The position numbers and the translations under genes were made by a program. A DNA stretch of 64,000 nt from Corynespora cassiicola (lineage: Eukaryota; Ascomycota; Dothideomycetes; Pleosporales; Corynesporascaceae). Numbering within the stretch: position 1 is the stretch's first letter; every line of letters starts with the position of its first letter. Where the stretch lies: the NCBI GenBank assembly GCA_022059125.1, contig JAEUWY010000015.1, forward strand, positions 434,001 to 498,000. The letters run 5' to 3'. Below, piece by piece: positions 1 through 10,339 of this stretch. The notes under the pieces are model-generated. The model was not told the origin of the DNA and searched no databases. It was given only the letters and a program-made list of their open reading frames with translations.

Positions 1-1293
1 GGGTACTACAACGCCAACACCGGTAAACGAGTTGAACGCAAGGTAACGCATCTCACTCGTGACACCTATGGTGACGAACCAATGGTCCTCGGTAATATCC
101 AGGAAGCGGGACGAGGAGGTAACAAAAAGAGAAACGACAAGCCTAAAGGCAAGGCTATAACTTGCTACGCGTGTGGAAAGACAGGCCACATCGCAAGAGA
201 CTGTCGATCAAAGAACAAGGTCGTTCGACAGCTAAATGTATTGCAAACCACTCCGGATGACGAATCCGACGCAGACGATGAATGGAAAGTCGTCGTAGAC
301 AGATTCCAGAAAACGGGATTCATCTGCGACAGCGAACCACTGCGACATGGAGAAACGGAGGGATTCTTCGATTGTGTTCAGTATCAAGACAAAGGCACTC
401 AAACGGAGCCTAGGAGCATCCTTAAAGAAGTCAAATTTGAAGGACCTAGCCCCGAGGAAGAAGAAGCCTTTCGCGAAGCACACGATCACGAAGACTATCT
501 AAGCGACGCCAGTTACGAGTTCGAAAGAAACAGCGATGGCAGCACGCCACCCGAACTCGCACGATTCAGGATGAACAAGGACCTCGAAGAAATACAAGAA
601 TTGGCCGAAGCTCTTAAGGAACACAGGAGAGATTCGACAAGAACGCCCGCATGGCGGGAAGAATCACCTGTAACGCGCAAACGGACAAAGAGGCACAATG
701 ACTCAGACAAAGAAAATCAAGACCCAGAGGAACGCCGACAACGACGCAGTTCCAAGGCATGGGAACGAGTCAATCAACCAGATTCAGGAATCAAACTGGG
801 AGTTTTACCAGACCCTGACAGCGAACCAAACACGGTTCCAAGTCCTCTACGAAGCCGAAACACGCAAGAACTGCAATACTACCTAGACCCAAGGAATCCA
901 AAACACGTAACTTACTCATGGACCTCTTGTCGAGAAGACCAATGTCAAATCCACTACTCGGACAAGATGGCCGCAAACTGGTTTCCATCCAAACCACGCG
1001 AATGCAAACATCAATGGTTCGACTGCGAGACACATGTATGCGACACTCACCTATGGGACAAACGACAATCACAACATTTCCCCGGGATGAACGAAGCTGA
1101 AGAACTCGCAACGAACATGCTAGTCAACAGGAGATGTACGCAAGATCTCTGGCAAACATGCTTACACGATGATTGCGAACGTCACTGGAATGAGAAACGC
1201 TTGTATGGATTCAGCAACGAGTCTTTTTTAGGACAGCACTTAGCGCCTGGGATCGACCCAAGGCATTGTGCGCTACCAACTCAGAGAACTTAG
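1..1293 (+). CDS. gag: Gag polyprotein C-terminal part (zinc knuckle), chromovirus A0
   Basis: The frame is open from the first base of the window, so this is the C-terminal part of a longer Gag. A CCHC zinc knuckle ([15 protein letters not shown]-x2-C-x4-H-x4-C) lies at nt 163-204, the nucleic-acid-binding motif of retroelement nucleocapsid. It is followed by a long charged tail rich in D, E, R and K. The region at 900-1200 holds several Cys/His pairs (for example [10 protein letters not shown] and [13 protein letters not shown]) that resemble a repeated Cys-His pattern; I do not recognise it as a named domain. The frame ends at 1293 and overlaps pol in the -1 frame, with a slippery heptamer at 1224-1230. 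The product should package element RNA in cytoplasmic particles. Confidence 0.9.
   Translation, partial: GYYNANTGKRVERKVTHLTRDTYGDEPMVLGNIQEAGRGGNKKRNDKPKGKAITCYACGKTGHIARDCRSKNKVVRQLNVLQTTPDDESDADDEWKVVVDRFQKTGFICDSEPLRHGETEGFFDCVQYQDKGTQTEPRSILKEVKFEGPSPEEEEAFREAHDHEDYLSDASYEFERNSDGSTPPELARFRMNKDLEEIQELAEALKEHRRDSTRTPAWREESPVTRKRTKRHNDSDKENQDPEERRQRRSSKAWERVNQPDSGIKLGVLPDPDSEPNTVPSPLRSRNTQELQYYLDPRNPKHVTYSWTSCREDQCQIHYSDKMAANWFPSKPRECKHQWFDCETHVCDTHLWDKRQSQHFPGMNEAEELATNMLVNRRCTQDLWQTCLHDDCERHWNEKRLYGFSNESFLGQHLAPGIDPRHCALPTQRT
1224..1274 (+). promoter_or_regulatory. Programmed -1 ribosomal frameshift signal (gag to pol)
   Basis: The heptamer TTTTTTA (1224-1230) lies in the gag frame as T TTT TTA, the exact X XXY YYZ phase for -1 slippage. 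Downstream, GCCTGGG (1245-1251) can pair with CCCA-A-GGC (1257-1264) around a 5-nt loop, and AGCGC (1242-1246) with GCGCT (1270-1274) is an alternative stem. After the slip the pol frame is open from 1230 through the protease. The spacer of 11-14 nt is somewhat longer than the usual 5-9 nt. Confidence 0.75.
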
Positions 1294-4200
1294 TCAAGCT
1301 ACCTGTCAAGCTTAATGGATACTGGATGAAGGCATTATTAGACACAGGGGCTCAGCGCAACTACCTTTCACAGCAGGCTGTAAAGCGTAGTAAGGCAAGA
1401 ACGCATGCCCACGAGCGACCCTATTTCCTCCACACGGCAACTGGAAGGAAGATGCCAGGAAAAGCATTGATGGATCAAGAAGCCACGACCATCATGGACA
1501 TCCAGGGACACCAGGAAGAGATCTCCTTCGACATCATGGGCACGGCCATCCACGACGTCATTTTAGGACTTCCATGGTTCAGAAAGCATAACCCATATAT
1601 CGACTGGGCGAAAAAGAAGCTTTCGTTCATAGGATGCGAGTGCGCCATCGCATCGGGACCTACGCATCGGCAGCGTTCGATGGTAGATGAGATCACGCTG
1701 AATAACATAGGCAGCAAGGGATCGACTAAGACGCTTTCAAGAAGAAAGGTCGACTCCACCAGATCCGACAAGGAGCCACCGGACAAAGAAGTGAGAGATT
1801 TGGAGACAACTCGCGCAACTCCTGTAATCCCCGAAGAGTACAGCAAATGGGAACCACTCTTTCGAGAAGAGGTAGACGACAGAGCGTTACCTAAGCATCA
1901 GCCCTGGGACTGCGAAATAGCCCTTCAGGAAGGAAAGCATCCGACTTTCGAGCCCATCTACAGTCTAACGGAAAAAGAACTCGTATCGTTACGAGCATAC
2001 CTCGATGAAAACCTCAAGAAAGGATTCATACGCGAATCAACGTCAGAGGCGGGATACCCGATCATCTTTGTTCCCAAGAAAGATGGATCCCTACGGTTAT
2101 GTGTGGATTTTAGGAAACTCAACAACATCACGATCAAGAACAGATATCCACTACCGAACATTCAAGAGCTCAGAGATAGGCTATCTGGAGCACAGATATT
2201 TACAGCCTTAGATCTCCGAGGCGCGTACAACTTGATACGCATGAAGAAAGGTGAAGAATGGAAGACGGCATTCCGGACGCGGTATGGGCACTATGAATAT
2301 CTTGTAATGCCATTCGGTCTTACCAACGCACCTGCGACATGTCAGGCACTCATCAACAACGTGTTGAGAGCACACCTAGACATATTCGTCATCGCATACC
2401 TAGATGACATCCTAGTCTTTTCCAAGGACCTCAAGGAACACGTCCAGCACGTACGAACAGTACTGGAATGTTTGGGAAAAGCAGGACTACGACTCAAACC
2501 AGAGAAATGTGAATTCCACAAAGAAGAAGTTGAATTCTTAGGACACATTGTGGGAAGACACGGAGTCAAGATCAGTCCAAAGAAAATTGAAGTAGTCAAG
2601 AACTGGCCTACGCCAAAGAACGTCAAGGACATACAATCCTTCTTAGGATTCTGCAACTTCAACAGGCAGTTCATCGATCACTACTCAGAAAAGGCACTAC
2701 CACTCACCAAATTAACAAGAAAAGATGTACCATTTAAGTGGGATACAGACCAACAACAAGCCTTTGAGACACTCAAAGAAGCAAGCATATCACCACCGGT
2801 TCTCATATCTTTCACCAGTGGAAAACCCTTACGCATGGAAACAGACGCATCAGACCTAGCAATGGGAGCATGCATCAGTCAAGAAAAAGAAGGCAAATGG
2901 CACCCGATTGCCTACTATTCGAGAAAGTTCAGCGGAGCTGAAGAAAACTACGATGTTCACGACAAGGAATTACTTGCCATCATAGACTCTCTCAAGCATT
3001 GGAGAATCTACGCAGAAAGCTGTTCAGAACTCACGGTATACTCGGACCACAAGAATCTAATGACATTCACGACAACCAAACCATTAGACCGACGACATAC
3101 CAGATGGAGTGAAGAACTAGGACAGTACAAATTCAAGATTGTCTACACACCAGGCAAAGAAAATGGAAGAGCAGATGCTCTGAGTCGAAGGACGGACATC
3201 GCAGGAACCAAGTCAACGAACGAAGCTGCTATCCTCAAGCAAGCGCCAGACGGCACTTTAGGGCCAGCACGCAGCATCAATCTTATCATGACAGTACATC
3301 AACAAGTACCAGAAGAACTTCATCAAACCATCATCCAGCAGTATCACGAAGATCCGTTGCACGGACACCCAGGTGTCGAACAAACGATCAAACTGATACA
3401 ACGAACGTACGACATCCCTGGATTGAAAGACAAAGTAGCGAAGTTCATCAAGAAATGCACAACATGTCAAAAGAACAAGCACAGTACACACGCTCAATAT
3501 GGAGAACTACAAGCTGTAGAAATACCAGACAAACCATGGACAGACATTGCTATGGACTTTGTCACCGGATTACCAACGTCTCACGACCCGGTTTCCAGAG
3601 TACCCTACAATGCCATCCTAGTGGTTGTGGACAGATTCACGAAATACGCAGAAATGATTCCATTTAGAGACAACTACACTGCGCCGGAACTAGCACAGGT
3701 TATTCTGGATCGCGTAGTTAGGTATCACGGATTGCCTCAATCAATCATCAGCGACAGAGACAAACTCTTCACATCAAACTACTGGACGACACTGATGTCA
3801 GCCATCGGAATTAAAAGAAAATTATCAACGGCATACCATCCACAGACAGACGGTCAAACAGAAAGAACAAACCAGACCATGAAAACATACCTACGGATGT
3901 ATAGCAACCAAAAACAAAATAATTGGGTATCACTACTACCCATGGCACAACTCGCATTCAACAACAGAGAATCAGTAACGACGAAGCAATCTCCTTATTA
4001 TGCATTACACGGGACACACCCAAATCTCCTATTACCAAGGATTAAGGAAGAACGAATCAAGCCAGTTGCAAGTCAAGCAATGGACAAATCGGGAGAATTA
4101 CGAGAACTTCACGAACAATTACGAAAGAATATCGAGACAGCACAACGCAAGACCATTTCTTATGTCAACCAGAAACGAAAAATGGCACCTCAGCTAAAGA

Positions 4201-4757
4201 GGGGGGATAAAGTGTATCTTCTCACGAAAAATCTTCGAACGACACGACCAAGCAAGAAATTGGATCACGTCAAGGTCGGACCATTTTTGATTCTAGAACG
4301 AAAGGGACCAGTCAACTATAAACTCCAACTCCCTGCCAATGCTAGAATACACCCAGTGTTCCATGTGTCACTATTGGAACCTGCCGACGCCGAAACACCA
4401 GTCCAAGAACACTTCCATTACGAGACGGAAGAAGAAGTCGAATTCGAAGTAGAAGCGCTAGTAGGCTACCGCGAGATAGGACGAGACGAATTCCGCGACA
4501 ACCACTTCGCACAGGAATGGTTGGTCAAATGGAAAGGATACCCAGATTCGGAAAACACTTGGGAACCAGAACGAAACCTGAAGAACTGTCAGCGACTACT
4601 CAAGGAAAGCCGAAGACGAAATCACCTCCACTACTACACAGGGGTAATCAAAGAAAACATACCCGAAGAAAGGCGACACATCGTACACGACCAAACACTT
4701 AGGGACCAGCGGACGACACGGGTACTTCCCAGAAGTTGTCGGGAAAACCCTCGATAG
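1230..4757 (+). CDS. pol: Pol polyprotein: protease, RT, RNase H, integrase, chromodomain
   Basis: Expressed as a Gag-Pol fusion by -1 frameshifting, because the frame has no ATG near its start (1266 is a TTG codon). Numbering residues from 1266, the aspartic protease motif DTGAQ is at about 26, the reverse transcriptase catalytic box YLDD at 378-381, and the RNase H motif METDASD at about 524. The integrase zinc-binding HHCC region starts near HPGV (about 701). The integrase core has [18 protein letters not shown] and the E of [18 protein letters not shown]-type module ([17 protein letters not shown]) follows, then a C-terminal chromodomain at about 1059-1115 with [18 protein letters not shown]. 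All catalytic residues are present and there is no internal stop. In chromoviruses the chromodomain is linked to integration into H3K9-methylated heterochromatin, which fits this location. The 3' end overlaps the antisense ORF by 59 nt. Confidence 0.95.
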   Translation, partial: RTALSAWDRPKALCATNSENLVKLPVKLNGYWMKALLDTGAQRNYLSQQAVKRSKARTHAHERPYFLHTATGRKMPGKALMDQEATTIMDIQGHQEEISFDIMGTAIHDVILGLPWFRKHNPYIDWAKKKLSFIGCECAIASGPTHRQRSMVDEITLNNIGSKGSTKTLSRRKVDSTRSDKEPPDKEVRDLETTRATPVIPEEYSKWEPLFREEVDDRALPKHQPWDCEIALQEGKHPTFEPIYSLTEKELVSLRAYLDENLKKGFIRESTSEAGYPIIFVPKKDGSLRLCVDFRKLNNITIKNRYPLPNIQELRDRLSGAQIFTALDLRGAYNLIRMKKGEEWKTAFRTRYGHYEYLVMPFGLTNAPATCQALINNVLRAHLDIFVIAYLDDILVFSKDLKEHVQHVRTVLECLGKAGLRLKPEKCEFHKEEVEFLGHIVGRHGVKISPKKIEVVKNWPTPKNVKDIQSFLGFCNFNRQFIDHYSEKALPLTKLTRKDVPFKWDTDQQQAFETLKEASISPPVLISFTSGKPLRMETDASDLAMGACISQEKEGKWHPIAYYSRKFSGAEENYDVHDKELLAIIDSLKHWRIYAESCSELTVYSDHKNLMTFTTTKPLDRRHTRWSEELGQYKFKIVYTPGKENGRADALSRRTDIAGTKSTNEAAILKQAPDGTLGPARSINLIMTVHQQVPEELHQTIIQQYHEDPLHGHPGVEQTIKLIQRTYDIPGLKDKVAKFIKKCTTCQKNKHSTHAQYGELQAVEIPDKPWTDIAMDFVTGLPTSHDPVSRVPYNAILVVVDRFTKYAEMIPFRDNYTAPELAQVILDRVVRYHGLPQSIISDRDKLFTSNYWTTLMSAIGIKRKLSTAYHPQTDGQTERTNQTMKTYLRMYSNQKQNNWVSLLPMAQLAFNNRESVTTKQSPYYALHGTHPNLLLPRIKEERIKPVASQAMDKSGELRELHEQLRKNIETAQRKTISYVNQKRKMAPQLKRGDKVYLLTKNLRTTRPSKKLDHVKVGPFLILERKGPVNYKLQLPANARIHPVFHVSLLEPADAETPVQEHFHYETEEEVEFEVEALVGYREIGRDEFRDNHFAQEWLVKWKGYPDSENTWEPERNLKNCQRLLKESRRRNHLHYYTGVIKENIPEERRHIVHDQTLRDQRTTRVLPRSCRENPR

Positions 4758-5310
4758 CGCTCCAAGTGCTCGGAGAAAGGTTAAGAGCAAGACCCTCGGA
4801 AGGACCGTCGAAAGTAAGAACTTCGGACAACGCCTCGCGTTCCCGCTGCTCTTGCTCCTCCAGGTCTCGTTCCTCCACCGATATGGCCTCCTCCGCACGA
4901 CGATCGAGCAAGTCCATCTGTTGACGAAGCCGCTCTTCTTTGGCTCTCGCCACCTGCAAGTCCTCCAAGGCCTTTTCATGCGCTTTCACAGCCGCATCCT
5001 GCGCTTCGCGCGACTCCTTTATCTGTTGTCGCAATTTCTCTTTCTCCTTAGCAAGACGCTGGAACTCGGACTGAGTAACGCGAATGTTGCACCGCTGCCC
5101 GCGATGCAGACACTCACTGCACTTTCCGGAACGAACATGCACCTTACACACTCGTTTATGCTTTACGCAAGTCGAACACTTTTGAACCATGACTTCTCCT
5201 ACGGCCTCGACAAAATCAGCTAGGCGATGACGGCGGACGGTACTGGAGACTGTTGGTGTTTTAGGCATCGTTGCGAAAGTGGGCAGCAACGAGGGAAACC
5301 CGCGCGTCAT
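4699..5310 (-). CDS. Antisense accessory ORF of the chromovirus: Cys-rich zinc-binding-like motif plus coiled coil
   Basis: A 203-codon ORF on the strand opposite to pol, between the pol stop and the 3' LTR, convergent with pol and overlapping it by 59 nt. At residues about 43-75 is a Cys cluster of the form C-x2-C-x6-C-x8-C-x2-C-x6-C ([11 protein letters not shown], then [12 protein letters not shown]). It is followed by a strongly charged E/K/R/Q heptad-like stretch (about 80-165, predicted coiled coil) and a short acidic to hydrophobic tail. I do not recognise a named family; fungal repeats often carry similar Cys-rich ORFs. Zinc binding is inferred from spacing only. The same ORF is traceable in the RIPed copy A1 (about 33100-33700), and a diverged form in A2 (about 21480-21560) with RIP-type C-to-Y codon changes. 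A second possible start is the Met at residue 15. Confidence 0.6.
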   Translation of the reverse strand: MTRGFPSLLPTFATMPKTPTVSSTVRRHRLADFVEAVGEVMVQKCSTCVKHKRVCKVHVRSGKCSECLHRGQRCNIRVTQSEFQRLAKEKEKLRQQIKESREAQDAAVKAHEKALEDLQVARAKEERLRQQMDLLDRRAEEAISVEERDLEEQEQREREALSEVLTFDGPSEGLALNLSPSTWSAIEGFPDNFWEVPVSSAGP

Positions 5311-5351
5311 ATGTTAGCTCAGAGGACCGAGCTAGGCTAGAGGGGGGATAG

Positions 5352-5721
5352 TGTTATGAGCCACAAACGTGGGCCAATGACGGGGCCGACAGGGTCGCAC
5401 CGCCATGGCTGGTCACGTGACGTGCTCAGTTGATCAGTCCGCTCAGCAGTACTGAGCAACTGAGCAGTACTGAGCAGAAGCCTCAGGCACATGTATATAG
5501 TCCACACAATTGTACTCTACAATTGTGTTCACCTTGTTAGCAAATCTATCGTTTGGAATTGACTATCAACCTATCGTGCTCTATCTGCCAACACGGAGAC
5601 CCGTACAGCATATCGCACATCGTTTCACTCACGTGACCCTACCAGTACTTATCCCCGAGAATCAACCCAAGCAGCTACTTGCTCCCTAGCCTCGCTCATA
5701 GCCTGTAGCACAGCCTTAACA
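5352..5721 (+). repeat. 3' LTR of chromovirus A0 (370 bp, intact)
   Basis: Begins TGTTATGAGCC and ends CAGCCTTAACA, with 5-bp inverted termini TGTTA/TAACA. A purine tract (agaggggggata) lies immediately upstream. It contains the AT motif ACAATTGTACTCTACAATTGT near its middle, the source of the 22-bp array seen at 9070-9229. It is the reference for RIPed copies at 14227-14242 with 20735-20873 and 27479-27693, at 33723-34092, and for fragments at 9051-9424 and 20874-21107. Confidence 0.93.
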
Positions 5722-5976
5722 GTTTTATATTAAAAGCTGATATAATCTGTTCTAAGTTAAAAAAAACTAATTTAGTATTTTAAAAAATTTTTTAGATATT
5801 GCTAAAAGTAAATACTGTATTATAAACTGCTTTAAAATATAGTAAAAACTTAAATTTTATAAAATAAATAATTTAATTATGTGTAAGTATTTTAGCTTAG
5901 TATCTGTACGCAGTTTTTAAAAAAGTAAAATAGTTTATATTAAATAGCTGTAAAAAATATAATAAATACAGAAATA
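5722..5976. other. AT-rich spacer
   Basis: Very AT-rich sequence between the A0 LTR and the Tc1-like element. It is poor in CpA/TpG. No gene is seen. Confidence 0.6.
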
Positions 5977-6205
5977 CAGAGGGGTGACATTAAAAAAAAA
6001 CCAAAAAAAAGTTATACTTTTTAAACTAGTATAACTCTGTAACTAGACCAGCTATTAAAATAAAAGAAAATTAATTTTAAAGAGATTTAGAGGCTTTAAT
6101 TTTGTAATAAAAAAAATATATAGCTTAGATAATATTTATTACTTAGAAATTTAAAGTAAAAGTATAGTAAAAAAAAATGCAAACTTAAAAGCTGATTTAT
6201 TTTTT
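5977..6205 (+). repeat. Left terminal inverted repeat of the Tc1-like element
   Basis: About 225 bp inverted match to 7837-8065. It shares CAGAGGGGTGACATT, the AACTAGTATAACTCTGTAAC segment and AAATTTAAAGTAAAAGTATA. The inner limit is approximate. Confidence 0.85.
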
Positions 6206-6377
6206 TTCTAGCGTAAAATTTTTATTTTTTATTTTATTATTTTAAAGTTGTATACAGTATATACTTGTGATCTTTTTTTAAAAATATCTTTTTTATTTTT
6301 TTAAAAAAAGATTTAATAGTAGAATTTTTTTTTTCAAAAATTAAATTATATAAATATATTAATAATTAATTAAATTA

Positions 6378-7597
6378 TTAATATTTTGTATAATACCCGT
6401 TAGCTTTATTAACTGCCTCCCAACGTCTAGGTAAAGATAATATACAATTATCTATTATTTTTTGTGGAATTAAATTCCATTCTTTATTTATAGCGTTTAT
6501 AAATAAAGTATTATCTTTTTTATTATTTTTTTACCTAATAAATTAGGATTTAATTTTTTTAAATTATTTTTTAATATAGCCCAGATATTTTCTATAGGTG
6601 CTAAGTCTGGGCTATAAGCTGGATGTTCAAATAATTCAATTTTATTTCTTTTAAACCATTTTAAAACTGGTTTAGCTGTATGAATTTTTGAATTATCTTG
6701 TTGAAATTTCCAGTCTATAAACTAATTAGTATTTATATTAATTTTATAATTTAATATTTAATTAAATAAATTTAATTAAATAATAAATTTAATAAAAAAA
6801 TAAAAAAAAGGTATATAAACTAACCGGGTTTTATTTGTTTTTTAATAATAGATTTTAATACTTTTTGTATATAATCCGTATTATTAAAGTTATTTTTAGA
6901 GTTAGGTGTTTTAATAAACACTAATTCTGATCTTCCTCCTATCCAAATAGCTCCCCATACTGATATAACAATATCTCGAGCTATAATTTAATTAGTATTA
7001 ATTTTTAATTAATTTTAATTTTTTTAATTTTTTTTTTTACTTACAATTTGATTTTATAAAAGCTAATTCAGCTCCTACTCTCTTATTTCTCTTTTTTCTT
7101 ATATATTCCTGTCTAGAATCTAAGCCTCTTTCTATTACTGACTCATCAGAAAATATAATTTTATTTAAATTTATATTTTCTAAATTTTTTAATTGTTTTT
7201 TTGCGTATTTTAATCTTATTTCAGCTTTTTTTTTATTTAAATACGGCTTTTTAGTACTAATATTTATACTATAATTTTCTTCTTTTAAATATCTTTGTAA
7301 GCTTCTTTTAGATATTTTTATATTATTTTCTAGTAATATTCTTTTATTTGTTTTTTTAGGGCTTTTAATTAAATCCCTATTAATAATTCTTTTATCTCTT
7401 TTAAATAGCTTAATTTTATCTTGATTTCTTTCTTTTTTTAAGCTATTAAATAATTTATTTTTTTTATTTATTCTTTGTATAGTATTTTTAATACTTGTTT
7501 TATTTTTATTTAATATATTAGAAATAGTTATAATAGGTGTATTGGCTTTTAATAAAAGATTAACTTTTTCTTCATAGTCTGAAAATTGAGGTTCCAT
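6378..7597 (-). pseudogene. Tc1-like transposase, three exons, one apparent frameshift
   Basis: Exons by phase: 7045-7597, 6825-6980 and 6378-6714. Introns are 6981-7044 (GTAAGT to TATAG) and 6715-6824 (GTTAGT to TATAG), both with CTAATTA-type branch points. Exon 1 (from ATG at 7597) encodes an N-terminal helix-turn-helix region and the first catalytic Asp in FSDES. Exon 2 holds VWGAIWIGG. Exon 3 holds the second Asp (QQDNSKIHTAK) and the Glu in SPDLAPIENIW. Exactly 34 residues separate D2 and E, so it is DD34E. In the poly-A run at about 6515-6533 one base seems lost: the frame ends early, but the next frame continues with a good C-terminus (LPRRWEAVNKANGYYTKY) to the stop at 6378-6380. A 20-nt removal there would also restore the frame, but that is too short for a fungal intron. 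Activity of this copy is doubtful. Confidence 0.85.
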
Positions 7598-7836
7598 CTT
7601 GTCTTTGTTCAGAGGAAATAGAGATTCAGAATTTTTTTTCTAAAATATTTATTTATATACTAATTTAACTAGTTTATTATTATGTAATTAGTGCTTATAT
7701 AAGCAAAACTTTATTTTTTAAATTTAATTTTTTTAATATTTAACTTAATTTCTAGCTCTAGTTTTTTGCTTACGTAATATATACTAAACTAAATTTAGTT
7801 AGCGTGAAATAAAAAGTTTTAATAATTTTTAAAATA

Positions 7837-8065
7837 AAAAATAAATTAGCTTTTAAATTTATACTTTTTTTTACTATACTTTTACTTTAAATTTTTAAGT
7901 AATAAACATTATATAAGCTATTTATTATTTTTATCACAAAAAAAAACGCCTCTAAATCTCTTTAAAACGAATTTTTTTTTATTTTAATAGCTAGTCTAGT
8001 TACAGAGTTATACTAGTTTAAAAAGTATAACTTTTTTTTGGTTTTTTTTTAATGTCACCCCTCTG
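7837..8065 (-). repeat. Right terminal inverted repeat of the Tc1-like element
   Basis: Inverted partner of 5977-6205, ending TGTCACCCCTCTG followed by the TA duplication. Differences from the left copy are few and include C/T changes. Confidence 0.85.
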
Positions 8066-9050
8066 TATATATAAAATAATAATTTTATTATTTTTACAGT
8101 ATTACTAAAAAAAAGTAATTTATAACTTTTATAGCTATTAATAACTAGTAGTTAGTAAGTGCTAACAGTACGCTTTTTTATATATTTATTAAAATACTTT
8201 AACTATTTAAAACTAAACTTATTAGTTATTTAGCTATTACTAAAAGTTTTAATAACCTAGTTTTAAAGCAGATTTTTTTTATACTAGCTAGTAAAATAGT
8301 AGCGCGCTTTAAAAATAATAAAAAATAAAATAACTTATTTTTTAGTATTAATATTTTATATAACTATTATTTACTCGCAGTTGCGTAGCTAAACTATTTT
8401 TAATTTTTTTTATTATTTTAAAACTATAATAACTGTTTTTATTAATATTTAGTTTATTATAAAACTTATTTTATTAAAGTTATACGTGTTATTATTTTAA
8501 ATATTATACTTAGCTTTAATACTAGCTACTAGACTAAATTAGTTTTAAATTACTTTAAAGTTCTTGTATTTAGATTTTTTATAATTATATTTTTAATTAA
8601 ATTTTATTTTAAGCTTTAGTTAACGCTTTATAAATATACTAAATTAGTTTATATTAATAAAGTTTAGATTGCGCTCAGCGCGCAGAGAATTAACTATAAT
8701 AGCTATATTTATTAGCTAAAAGCTAAATTTTTACGTATTTAGTTTAAGTATATAATTAATAATTATCTGCTTTTTATTATTATTTAACTTTTATAAATTA
8801 GATATAGTATTAGTTTATAAAGGTTGTTCTGCGTGTTAGTTGCTTAGTATACTTTAAAATACTTTATAAATAGTTATAGTACGTTACTAAAAAAAATTTA
8901 TATTTTATTTAAAAACTTAAAGCGTAAGCTGTACTTAAGCTTTCTAAAATATATTAATAATAAGTTATTATTAAAGTATTAGTATAAAAAAGTACTTTAG
9001 TATAGTTTTAGTAAAAGTAACCGACTCGCCTGTTAACTAACTCGCCCGTA
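8066..9050. other. RIP-degraded AT-rich sequence, unidentified transposon remnant
   Basis: About 1 kb depleted of CpA/TpG with many stops in all frames. Some stretches (about 8600-9000) read like a decayed protein when stops are ignored, but I cannot name the family. A short GC-richer island (9019-9048, ccgactcgcctgttaactaa then ctcgcccg) stands out near the right edge and could be a transposon terminus. Confidence 0.5.
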
Positions 9051-9424
9051 GTATATATTATATATATATAATTTATATAATTATATATATATAATTTATA
9101 TAATTATATTTTATAATTTATATAATTATATTTTATAATTTATATAATTATATTTTATAATTTATATAATTATATTTTATAATTTATATAATTATATTTT
9201 ATAATTTATATAATTATATTTTATAATTATATTTACTTTATTAGTAAATTTATTATTTAAAATTAACTGTTAATTTATTATACTTTATTACTAATATAGA
9301 GATCTATACAGTATATTGTATATTATTTTACTTATATAATTTTACTAGTATTTATTTTTAAAAATTAACTTAAGCAGTTATTAGTTTTTTAGTTTTACTT
9401 ATAGTCTGTAACACAGTTTTAATA
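9051..9424 (+). repeat. RIPed, 5'-truncated LTR-A fragment with internal tandem expansion
   Basis: From the tandem array rightwards the sequence follows the LTR-A right half after C-to-T/G-to-A change (ttatatttactttattagta..., ending gtctgtaacacagttttaata; compare gcctgtagcacagccttaaca in the intact LTR). The left part of the LTR is missing. What follows at 9425 is not A-family internal sequence. Confidence 0.8.
9070..9229 (+). repeat. 22-bp tandem repeat array (about 7 copies)
   Basis: Unit close to atttatataattatattttat, repeated without GC bases; the first one or two units are slightly variant. The same motif occurs once in each other LTR-A copy and corresponds to the unmutated CCACACAATTGTACTCTAC segment of the intact LTR, so the array arose by expansion inside an LTR. 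Confidence 0.85.
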
Positions 9425-9459
9425 TTATATAACTTCAATTTTTTTTTACTATTTTTAGT

Positions 9460-10330
9460 TATCTGTTTAAAAAACTGTAAAAAAAAATAATTTATTTTTA
9501 CTAAGCTAAAACTAAATAATAAGTATAGATAATAAGTATAAATAGTAATAACGCTAGTTAGGTGTTTAATAAAACAGAAACTAAAAATAATAAAAAATAT
9601 TTAGATTATTAATAAGTATATGAGTAATTTTTATTTTATAAGTATATAAGTTATAAAAATTACAGTAAAAAATAAAATATTATTTTAAAATTTTAAAACT
9701 TTAAAATTTTAAAGTAGTAATATTTATAAAAGTCTATTTAAAATTATCATAATATTAAAGTAAATAATTATAATTTTTAGACTAGTAAGACTCTTTTTTA
9801 ATAAGTTATTAAGCTGTAGATTTTAATTCTAATATTTATAAATATAGAAATACTGTTTACTGTACTAGAACTGTATAAAATAAATCTATATTTTTAATTA
9901 AAACTTTTAAATTATAGCTTTTTTAAATTATAAAAAAAGTATTTTATTTTAATTAAAACTTATTATAAATAAGTTATTTTATAAAACTAAAATAGTTTAC
10001 AGCTAATATAGTATAGTAATATAACTATAATAGCTATAATAGCTATAATAGTTTATAAAGTTTTAATTTCTACAGCTACGCTTAATATAATTATTATTAT
10101 TTTAATAATTTTAGTTTATAGTAAAAATAAATTTTTTTTTAAATTATTTAAAATTTAGCTAAAACTTTAGCTAAAGTTTTAAGTACTAATAATAAATTAA
10201 AATTTAAACTTTAACTCTATTAAGTAGTATTTTTATTTAAGTATTTTATTTATTAAATAGTTTTTTTTTATAAATTTTTAAAAATATTAAAAAAAAATAG
10301 TAATTTAAGCAGCAGCAGTAACAGCAGTAA
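9460..10330 (-). mobile_element. Repeat C, partial inverted copy C3 (RIPed)
   Basis: Segments such as ctaagctaaaactaaataa and aacgctagttaggtgttta are reverse-complement matches to the right part of repeat C at 11770-11900. Similarity weakens after about 9740, so the right limit is approximate. Confidence 0.55.
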
Positions 10331-10339
10331 TCTATATAT

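Larger units (their letters stand above)
1..5721 (+). mobile_element. Ty3/gypsy chromovirus A0, intact 3' part (5' end outside window)
   Basis: LTR retrotransposon of the chromodomain-bearing Ty3/gypsy group. Order: gag with zinc knuckle, pol (protease, reverse transcriptase, RNase H, integrase, GPY/F, chromodomain), an antisense accessory ORF, a purine tract at about 5339-5351 and a 370 bp 3' LTR beginning TGTTA and ending TAACA. All reading frames are open and CpA/TpG dinucleotides are abundant, unlike the RIPed relatives at 14-34 kb. The 5' LTR and gag N-terminus lie left of the window, so the flanking duplication cannot be tested; the five bases after the LTR are gtttt. The copy looks recently inserted and possibly still active (inference). 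Confidence 0.95.
5977..8065 (-). mobile_element. Tc1-like (DD34E) DNA transposon with long TIRs
   Basis: A complete element of 2089 bp bounded by TA target duplications (5975-5976 and 8066-8067). The ends are CAGAGGGGTGACA and its exact complement. The inverted repeats are long (about 225 bp) and well matched, including GTTATACTTTTTAAACTAGT in both. It carries one transposase gene on the minus strand. It is AT-rich but keeps CpA/TpG, so it seems naturally AT-rich or inserted after RIP of its neighbours (inference). Confidence 0.9.

Noticed and set aside
9061..9229. CRISPR-like array because of regular repeats.
   Set aside because: Units are contiguous 22-mers without spacers, made only of A and T, and derive from an LTR motif.
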